Assembly: GCF_001611795.1 (NCBI RefSeq)
Contig: NZ_CP015098.1
Location: forward strand, 1,488,001-1,552,000
DNA length: 64,000 bases
Reading direction: 5' to 3'
Source of the DNA: Streptomyces qaidamensis
Lineage (GTDB): Bacteria > Actinomycetota > Actinomycetes > Streptomycetales > Streptomycetaceae
The notes under the pieces were generated by a model that worked only from the letters and a program-made list of their open reading frames with translations, had not been told where the DNA came from and made no database searches. Positions 58,318 through 64,000 of the stretch are shown piece after piece. A program made the position numbers and the translations under genes. How positions within the stretch are numbered: position 1 is the first letter of the stretch; each line of letters begins with the position of its first letter.

Positions 58318-58555
58318 GCGTTCTCTCCGCAGAAGCGCACGCACGCCGCACGCGACAAGCGGCGGCAGGTGCGCGGAAGTTCGGGAAGAACCCCGGACCG
58401 GTCGGGATCAGGGGTCCACGGACTTCGTCTGCGGGCAGCACCGTTCTGCGCGGCGGCGAGTCGCCGGGGCGAGTCGCCGGGCGCGGTGTCCGGAGGGCCC
58501 GCCTCAGGCGGCCGGAGGCGGAAGAACGAGTGCGTTCGAAGGCATGATCGGCACC

Positions 58556-59560
58556 CTATGCGCTGGTTCCGCGCCGGGACAATTCCCTTTCCGGGCCACC
58601 GCTCGCCACCGGCTTCCCGGAACCCTTCGAGGGCGTCGAGGACTGCGCGATGAACGCGCCCGCCAGCACGATCGCCCCACCGGCGATCTGCGGTGCCGAG
58701 AGGTGCTCGCCGAGCAGGACCCAGGCCAGGACGGTGGCGATGACCGCTTCGAGGCAGGCCACCACACCCGCGACCTGCGGGGAGAGCCGGCGCACGGAGA
58801 CCACACCGGTGACGTAGGCGACGACGGTGGCGACGAGGACGATCCACGCCAGCAGGACGACGGCGGCGACGGGCCTGCCGTCCATGCTCGCGGTGCCCTG
58901 GAGCACCGACCAGTCCATGGTCCAGGGCCGGGCGACGACGGTCAGCGCGGCCGCGCCGACGAGCAGGCCGTAGGCGATGACACCCAGCGGGTCGGGCGCC
59001 TCCTCCCCGGCGTCGCTGCCCTGGTCGGAGAGGACGAAGTAGCCGACCTGGCAACAGGCGGCGCCGAGCGCGAGCAGCAGCCCCAGGGCGTCGAAGCCGA
59101 GGCCCGACCACACTTCGACGACACAGGCTAGTCCGCCGACCGCCAGCACGACACCGACGGCCGCGGCGCGCGTCACGGGCCGCTTCTGCACGAACCGCAC
59201 CCAGCCGAGCACGAGCGCGGGGGCCAGGTACTCGATGAGCAGCGCCACCCCGACGGGGATGCGGGAGAGCGCCGCGAAGTAGCAGGCCTGAACGCCGGCG
59301 ACGGCGAGCAGCCCGAACCCGGCGAGCAGCCCGGGACGCCGCCGCAGCAGCGAGCGGTGACGCACGGCGAGCGGCAGCATGACCAGGGCAGCCCCGGCCA
59401 CGCGCAGCCACACCACGTGCAGCGGGTCCAGGCCCGCCTCGATCAGCGGCTTGGCCGCGACACCGGATCCGCCGAAGGCCACCGCGGACAGGAGCGCGAG
59501 GCCGAGCCCCACACCTCTGCCGCGTCCGCTCACGCTGCTGTCAGTGGTACGCACCGGCAC
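58556..59560 (-). CDS. EamA/DMT-family transporter
   Basis: 334 residues, with a short basic/Gly N-terminus, ten helices in two EamA repeats (LALLSAVAFGGSGVAAKPLI, YFAALSRIPVGVALLIEYLA, VVSVRRLSPQVAGVVACLEA). GTG 59560 or 59554. The 238-bp gap to the next EamA gene holds no gene. Substrate unknown. Confidence 0.88.
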   Translation of the reverse strand: MPVRTTDSSVSGRGRGVGLGLALLSAVAFGGSGVAAKPLIEAGLDPLHVVWLRVAGAALVMLPLAVRHRSLLRRRPGLLAGFGLLAVAGVQACYFAALSRIPVGVALLIEYLAPALVLGWVRFVQKRPVTRAAAVGVVLAVGGLACVVEVWSGLGFDALGLLLALGAACCQVGYFVLSDQGSDAGEEAPDPLGVIAYGLLVGAAALTVVARPWTMDWSVLQGTASMDGRPVAAVVLLAWIVLVATVVAYVTGVVSVRRLSPQVAGVVACLEAVIATVLAWVLLGEHLSAPQIAGGAIVLAGAFIAQSSTPSKGSGKPVASGGPERELSRRGTSA

Positions 59561-59715
59561 ATGATGGCAGGCCGCGACAGGAGCGTCATCCCCTATGGCA
59601 CCTGTCTCACTGCCTGGACGCGGCGGACTGCCCCTCGGAGCTGTCACTCAGAATGGCTGCCGCTTAGGAGTGGTTGCCGCTCAGAGAGTGACCCTGCGCA
59701 GAGCGTGGCCGCCGC

Positions 59716-60264
59716 TCAGAACGTGGCTTCGCCGCACTCCTCGGTGAGTCCGGGCCGGTCGGCGAGCCGGGCGAACACCTCGCGCGGGTCGATGCCGGCC
59801 CGTTCGAGCACCTCGACCGCGCGCGCCTGCGGATCGGCGACGATCGCCGCGAGCAGGTCGGTGCCACGGGCCGGTCCGCCGCGCCCGGCGGCGCGTTCGC
59901 AGGCGAACTCCATGCACCCGGCGGCGAGCGGGGAGAAGCCCGCCGTCTCCGTCACCACGGGGACGGCGCCGGAGTCCTCGACGCCGCTCTGCCAGCGCAG
60001 GCCGTAGCCGATGCTGCGCTGGACGAGGTAGCCGAGCAGCCGCGCGATCTGCGGCCCCTCACCGCAGACGGAACGCGCCTCGGGGTCGGACTCCAGGAGC
60101 GAGTGGAGCAGATGGGCGGTGTCGATCTGCCGGTCCCCGTCCCGGACGGCCCGGCGCCGGGCACCGCCGACCACCGACGCCAGCTCGTCACTGAGCCTGG
60201 CATCGTTGTCCACGCGCTGAATGCCGTACTCATGGGCCGACTGCCGGGGGATAAGGGGTTGCAC
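59716..60264 (-). CDS. Clp-N (ClpA/ClpC repeat) domain protein
   Basis: 182 residues from GTG 60264 (ATG 60300 is an alternative). Two Clp repeat motifs: ASVVGGARRRAVRDGDRQID with TAHLLHSLLE, and EFACERAAGRGGPARGTDLL with AAIVADPQARAVEVLERAGI. There is no AAA+ module, so it resembles ClpC-adaptor-like proteins, perhaps acting as a substrate or modulator of Clp proteolysis. Function unknown. Confidence 0.85.
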   Translation of the reverse strand: MQPLIPRQSAHEYGIQRVDNDARLSDELASVVGGARRRAVRDGDRQIDTAHLLHSLLESDPEARSVCGEGPQIARLLGYLVQRSIGYGLRWQSGVEDSGAVPVVTETAGFSPLAAGCMEFACERAAGRGGPARGTDLLAAIVADPQARAVEVLERAGIDPREVFARLADRPGLTEECGEATF

Positions 60265-60487
60265 ATCCTCTACCCCATCAGTCCCGCCGACCCGGGTCAT
60301 CCCCGGCGGGAAGCATTTTCGCGTCCCACGGGAAGTGGACCCCAGCGAGCGGAATCTCCTCCTTACGGAGGAGATCAGGCAGATCCAGGCGGCGGCCCCA
60401 CACGCCTGACAGTTCGTCAGTATTGAACATTGCGACCGTCACGGCTACGTTCCGCGACACCCAGCCCCGACACGAAGAGGTGGTCGC

Positions 60488-60916
60488 ATGGCCGAAGTCA
60501 GCGCGGAGGCACGCATCGGGGCGCCGGCCGACAAGGTGTGGGCGAGGCTCACGGACTGGTCCACCCACGGCGAGTGGAACGCGACCCACACGAGTTTCCC
60601 GGCGGGCGGCCCGGAGCCCCTGGAAGTGGGTGCGACGTTCCAGGAGAACATGCGGCTGATGAACTTCCCGGCCGAGGTGGCGTGGACGGTCGAGGCACTG
60701 GAACCGGCGCGTGTACTCGCCATCCGCGGCAAGGGCCCGATGGCCGTGACCGTGGCGACGCGCTACACCCTCACACCCGACGGCGACGCCACGAGGGTCC
60801 GCATCGACGGCGAGTTCACGGGCGCGACGGTCTCCCTGATGGCGGGCAAGCTGAAGGACTCGGCCACGGCGGCCCTGCGCGAGTCGCTGCGCAAGCTGGA
60901 CGGCCTGGTGACCTGA
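60488..60916 (+). CDS. SRPBCC-family protein
   Basis: 142 residues. START/Bet v1-like fold: SAEARIGAPADKVWARLTDW, TFQENMRLMNFPAEVAWTVE and FTGATVSLMAGKLKDSATAA. Similar to polyketide cyclase/dehydrase-like small proteins binding hydrophobic ligands. ATG 60488 follows GAGGTGG. Followed by a clear terminator. Confidence 0.85.
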   Translation: MAEVSAEARIGAPADKVWARLTDWSTHGEWNATHTSFPAGGPEPLEVGATFQENMRLMNFPAEVAWTVEALEPARVLAIRGKGPMAVTVATRYTLTPDGDATRVRIDGEFTGATVSLMAGKLKDSATAALRESLRKLDGLVT

Positions 60917-60937
60917 CCCGGCCCCCGACATACAGAA

Positions 60938-60962
60938 GCACCCCCGGAAAACCCGGGGGCGC
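60938..60962. terminator. Terminator between convergent genes
   Basis: CCCCCGG and CCGGGGG pair around a 5-base A-rich loop, extended by GCA/CGC ends. It lies between the SRPBCC and PadR gene ends. Confidence 0.75.
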
Positions 60963-60979
60963 TTGTCCCGCTGCGAGGT

Positions 60980-61606
60980 TCAGTCCTCGTCGGCGAGGAT
61001 GAGATACAGCTTCTTACGGGCTTCGTTGATGACGCCCAGCGCCTTCTCCCGCTGCTCCTTGCTGCCCGTCTTCCAGACCTGGCCGAAGGCCTCCATCAGA
61101 CCGAAGCCGGCCTGGCGGATCTCACCCAGGGCCTCCCAGTCGACCCCGCGCGAGGCCTCCTCCCAGGGCGCCTCGGGCCCCTCCTCGGCGGCCTCGCGGC
61201 CCGCTTCGGTGAGCGAGAACAGCTTCTTGCCGCCCTCGGACGCGCTGGCGATCAGCCCCTCGTCCTCCAGCAGCTGAAGGGTCGGGTACACCGAGCCGGG
61301 GCTGGGCTTCCACGCCCCGCCGCTGCGCTCGGCGATCTCCTGGATCATCTCGTAGCCGTGCATCGGCCGGTCCTTCAGCAGGGCCAGGATCGAGGCGCGC
61401 ACGTCACCGCGCCGCGCCCTTCCCCTCGGCCCCCCGCGTCCTCGTCCGCCCCAGGGACCGGGACCGAAGCCCGGTCCACCGGGCCCGCCCCAGCCGGGGC
61501 CACCCGGCCCGAACGGACCGAAGGCCGCACGCAGCCCTTCGAAGCCGCCCCGACCGTGATGCGGGCCGCCGTTTCCATGTCCACGCTCGAAACCATGGGT
61601 ACGCAT
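60980..61606 (-). CDS. PadR-family regulator with Gly/Pro/His-rich N-terminus
   Basis: 208 residues. The first 65 are low complexity (GGPGWGGPGGPGFGPGPWGG) with His. The PadR winged helix starts at about 68: RRGDVRASILALLKDRPMHG, YEMIQEIAERSGG and SVYPTLQLLEDEGLIASASE. A C-terminal helix follows. Possibly metal-responsive because of the His-rich start. ATG 61606. Inverted repeats lie just upstream, suggesting autoregulation. Confidence 0.87.
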   Translation of the reverse strand: MRTHGFERGHGNGGPHHGRGGFEGLRAAFGPFGPGGPGWGGPGGPGFGPGPWGGRGRGGPRGRARRGDVRASILALLKDRPMHGYEMIQEIAERSGGAWKPSPGSVYPTLQLLEDEGLIASASEGGKKLFSLTEAGREAAEEGPEAPWEEASRGVDWEALGEIRQAGFGLMEAFGQVWKTGSKEQREKALGVINEARKKLYLILADED

Positions 61607-61625
61607 CGCAACCACTCTCCATTCC

Positions 61626-61661
61626 ATCGTTGATCTGTCGCGATGCTTCAACGATATATCG
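61626..61661. promoter_or_regulatory. Candidate PadR operators
   Basis: ATCGTTGA (61626-61633) and TCAACGAT (61648-61655) form an 8-bp inverted repeat with a 14-bp spacer. CGATATATCG at 61652-61661 is an overlapping palindrome. AT-rich against the surrounding sequence; PadR sites often contain an ATAT core. Confidence 0.6.
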
Positions 61662-61771
61662 CTAACGCTGGGTCGACAAGGCCGCCAACCGCCCGACCGG
61701 CCGGCAGAACCGGTCCAGTGCTCGCGTATTGGCCTTGGTCTGCGGCTTCGTGCGAGCCATAGCGTCCGGGC

Positions 61772-62590
61772 ATGCGGATCCGAATAGTCGACGCCTTCAC
61801 CGATCGCCCCTTCTCCGGCAACCCGGCCGGGGTCCTGCTCCTGCCCGGCGCGCACGCCTTCCCGGACGACACCTGGCTGCAGAACGTCGCCCTGGAGGTG
61901 AACCACGCCGAGACGGCCTTCGCCCATCCGCTCCCCGAGGATGCCGAGGCCGACTGGGCGCTGCGCTGGTTCACGCCGGCCACCGAGGTCGCGATGTGCG
62001 GCCACGCGACCCTCGCCACCGCCCACGTGCTGCACACGACCGGCGCCCACGAGGGCCCGGTACGGTTCGCCACCCGCAGCGGCGTCCTCGTCGCCACGCC
62101 CGCCGGGGACGGCTCCGTGACACTGGACTTCCCGACGGCCCCGCTCACCCGCGTCGACCCGCCCGGCGGCCTGGCCGAGGCGCTGGGCACCGACCCGCTC
62201 ACGGTCCTCGACACCGGCCCGAACATGGGCGACCTGCTCGTCGAGGTCGCCGACGAGAAGACGGTGCACGGCCTCACCCCCGATCCGAAGGCCCTCGCCG
62301 CCCACTCCGGGCGCGGCGTCATCGCCACCGCCCGCGCCGAGGACCCCGCCCGTGGCTACGACTTCGTCTCGCGCTGCTTCTTCCCGAACGTCGGCATCGA
62401 CGAGGACCCGGTGACCGGCAGCGCCCACACCGCCCTCGCCCCGTTCTGGTCCGAGCGCCTGTGCCGTGCCGGCCTCACCGGGCTCCAGGCCTCCGCCCGC
62501 TCCGGCCGCGTCCGAACGGAGCTGCGCGGCGACCGCACCCTGCTGACCGGCAGGGCGGTCACCGTCATCGAGGGCGACCTGCTGGCCTGA
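61772..62590 (+). CDS. PhzF-family isomerase/epimerase
   Basis: 272 residues. IVDAFTDRPFSGNPAGVLLL, ALEVNHAETAFAHPL (catalytic Glu), TPATEVAMCGHATLATAHVL and NVGIDEDPVTGSAHTALAPF are the PhzF motifs. Members isomerise DHHA or epimerise unknown small molecules; no phenazine cluster is nearby. ATG 61772. Confidence 0.9.
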   Translation: MRIRIVDAFTDRPFSGNPAGVLLLPGAHAFPDDTWLQNVALEVNHAETAFAHPLPEDAEADWALRWFTPATEVAMCGHATLATAHVLHTTGAHEGPVRFATRSGVLVATPAGDGSVTLDFPTAPLTRVDPPGGLAEALGTDPLTVLDTGPNMGDLLVEVADEKTVHGLTPDPKALAAHSGRGVIATARAEDPARGYDFVSRCFFPNVGIDEDPVTGSAHTALAPFWSERLCRAGLTGLQASARSGRVRTELRGDRTLLTGRAVTVIEGDLLA

Positions 62591-62594
62591 GAGA

Positions 62595-62637
62595 CGAAAG
62601 GAGGGGCGTACGACACCGTCGCACGCCCCTCCTTTCG
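62595..62637. terminator. Strong bidirectional terminator
   Basis: CGAAAGGAGGGGCGT and ACGCCCCTCCTTTCG form a perfect 15-bp stem around a 13-base loop, between the convergent PhzF and CPBP genes. Confidence 0.88.
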
Positions 62638-62644
62638 CAGCGCG

Positions 62645-63457
62645 TCACGCCGTGGGCAGCCAGCCCACCTTGCCCGCCAGCAGCGCGTACCCGACGAACG
62701 CCCCGATGTCGAGCAGCGAGTGGGCCACCACGAGCGGGCCGACCCGCCCCCAGCGTCGGTAGAGGTGGACGAAGACGACGCCCATGACCATGTTCCCGAT
62801 GAAGCCGCCGATGCCCTGGTACAGGTGGTACGAGCCGCGCAGGACGGCGCTGCCCGCCAGCGCGGCCGCCGGGGTCCAGCCCAGCCGGTCCAGGCGCCGC
62901 AGCAGGTAGCCGACGACGATCACCTCCTCCAGCACCGCGTTCTGGATCGCCGCGAGGATCAGCACGGGGTACTTCCACCACACCGCCGGCAGCGCCTCGG
63001 GCACCACGGTGAGGTTGAAGCCGAGCCCGCGGGCCGCGAGGTAGAAGGCGATGCCGGTGCTGCCGATGACCGCCGCGATCGCCGCCCCGCGACCGAGGTC
63101 GAACCACGGCCGGGTGCGGTCGAAGCCGATGGTGCGCAGGCTCGCGCCCTCGCGCAGCAGGAAGTGCGCGACGAGCGCGACGGGGACGAGCGCCGTGGTG
63201 ATGCCGAAGAGCTGCCAGGCGAGGTCGAGCCAGGGCCGGCCGGGCGCGGCCGAGGCGTTCATCGTGGCCGCCTGGTCCTTGAGGCCGCCGGGCTTGGTGA
63301 CCGACCCGAGGAAGCTGATCAGCGCGGACACTCCGCTCGCGCCCAGCGACAGCGCGAGGACCAGCAGCGTCTCGTTGCGGAGCATCCGCCGTGAGAGCCC
63401 CTGCTGGGGAATGGAACCGCCCCCCTGACTCGCCTCCGCCTGCACACCTGCCTCCAC
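62645..63457 (-). CDS. CPBP-family intramembrane metalloprotease-like protein
   Basis: 270 residues with about eight membrane helices. The Abi/CPBP region is VLEEVIVVGYLLRRLDRLGW (motif 1 with tandem Glu), SAVLRGSYHLYQGIGGFIGN (motif 2 His) and LVVAHSLLDIGAFVGYALL. The usual EExxxR Arg is Val here. Family members process prenylated or bacteriocin-like proteins. GTG 63457. Substrate unknown. Confidence 0.85.
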   Translation of the reverse strand: MEAGVQAEASQGGGSIPQQGLSRRMLRNETLLVLALSLGASGVSALISFLGSVTKPGGLKDQAATMNASAAPGRPWLDLAWQLFGITTALVPVALVAHFLLREGASLRTIGFDRTRPWFDLGRGAAIAAVIGSTGIAFYLAARGLGFNLTVVPEALPAVWWKYPVLILAAIQNAVLEEVIVVGYLLRRLDRLGWTPAAALAGSAVLRGSYHLYQGIGGFIGNMVMGVVFVHLYRRWGRVGPLVVAHSLLDIGAFVGYALLAGKVGWLPTA

Positions 63458-63514
63458 TTCACCGACGTGTCGGATCAGTATGGCGGCAGCGGGACGTCAC
63501 CCCGACGGCGGCGG

Positions 63515-64000
63515 TCAGTCCGGCGACACCGGCTCCGGCACTCCCACCGGCCAGGTGTGGACCGGGTCGCCCTTGTGCATCAGCTCGCGGTACCGCCGGG
63601 TCGTGGCGGCCAGCGCGTCGTCCCGGGAGAGGCCCGCGTCCAGCGCCTTGTGGAACGTGGCGGCCTGCCAGCTCGCCCCGTTCACCCTGCGCCGGCACCG
63701 CTCCTCGATCACGCCCAGGTACAGATCGCGGTCGGCCGGCTCGACTCCCCAGGCGTCCAGCCCGGCCTCGGCGAGCGGCAGCAGTTCGTCGCGGATCAGG
63801 CTCACGGCGTCGACCTGGGTGGTGCCGCTGTAGCGGCCGCGCCGGGGCCAGGTGAAGCGGGCGTCGATGCCGTCCTTGCACGCGGCGTCGAAGTTGGCGG
63901 CGGCCGCCTCGAACGGAAGCCGCGCCCAGACCGGCCGGGATTCCTCGGCGAGGGCCCGGACGACTCCGTAGAAGAAGGCCGCGTTGGCGATGACGTCGAT
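63515..64000 (-). CDS. Glutamate-cysteine ligase-like (GCS2) protein, 3' part
   Basis: 162 codons, open to the window end, so the 5' part is missing. From the edge it reads IDVIANAAFFYGVVRALAEE, then AAANFDAACKDGIDARFTWP and LIRDELLPLAEAGLDAWGVE. The ANAAFFYG-RAL pattern fits the C-terminal half of the GCS2/YbdK carboxylate-amine ligase family. Product and partner unknown. Confidence 0.75.
   Translation of the reverse strand: MDVIANAAFFYGVVRALAEESRPVWARLPFEAAAANFDAACKDGIDARFTWPRRGRYSGTTQVDAVSLIRDELLPLAEAGLDAWGVEPADRDLYLGVIEERCRRRVNGASWQAATFHKALDAGLSRDDALAATTRRYRELMHKGDPVHTWPVGVPEPVSPD

Overview
The window is a Streptomyces-type actinomycete chromosome. Evidence: very high GC with GC-rich third codon positions, frequent GTG/TTG starts, many GTGA/ATGA start-stop overlaps, and several Streptomyces hallmarks (an EF-Tu3-type tuf gene, a sigma/zinc-finger/ricin-lectin fusion, HipA-like/DUF3037 and DUF6233 proteins). 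No rRNA, tRNA or CRISPR array was found. The genus assignment is an inference; the species is not claimed.

Layout. 0-4 kb: a catalytic-motif-less cysteinyl-tRNA-synthetase-like protein and a btuFCD-type ABC importer behind a cobalamin riboswitch, then a CoA-binding protein. 4.6-13.3 kb: APC permease, a PobA-type hydroxylase, a divergent ArsR/zinc-exporter pair, a YbaK-type deacylase, an XRE-cupin regulator with a divergent EamA exporter and an 18-bp palindrome, two hexapeptide-repeat proteins and a DedA protein. 13.3-19.2 kb: phosphoketolase, an intergenic minisatellite, the sigma-like/lectin membrane protein and a decayed galU. 19.2-27.2 kb: thioesterase, a membrane-anchored secreted protein, spermidine-synthase-like protein, EF-Tu3 with a structured upstream element, TVP38 protein, thiolase/HxlR pair and uppP.

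27.0-34.8 kb is the main accessory region. A ~7.6-kb integrated element lies at the 3' end of uppP, bounded by two 135-bp direct copies of the uppP tail (133/135 identical). It carries a tyrosine integrase without its N-terminus, a frameshifted serine resolvase, an IS701-type remnant inside a DUF6233 gene, a LexA-like DNA-binding protein, a lipoprotein, a possible RelE/ParE-like toxin with partner, and small zinc-ribbon proteins. It looks decayed.

35.1-36.9 kb holds a second insertion: a 1,212-bp cassette with imperfect terminal inverted repeats and a 9-bp target duplication splits a DUF4291 gene. Its cargo is a divergent HxlR regulator and an F420-reductase-like gene around an 18-bp palindrome, with no transposase. 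Removing the cassette and one duplication restores an exact 200-codon reading frame.

37-64 kb is mostly core-like: Lnt, oxidoreductases with a TetR regulator and twin operators, lipoproteins, a 39/40-bp tandem repeat array, Ung, an oligopeptide-type binding protein, two SDRs, a HipA-like kinase/DUF3037 pair, Rieske protein, isochorismatase-fold protein lacking the usual Cys, LysR and MocR regulators with divergent targets, four EamA transporters over the window, PadR, PhzF, CPBP protease and the 3' part of a glutamate-cysteine-ligase-like gene running off the end.
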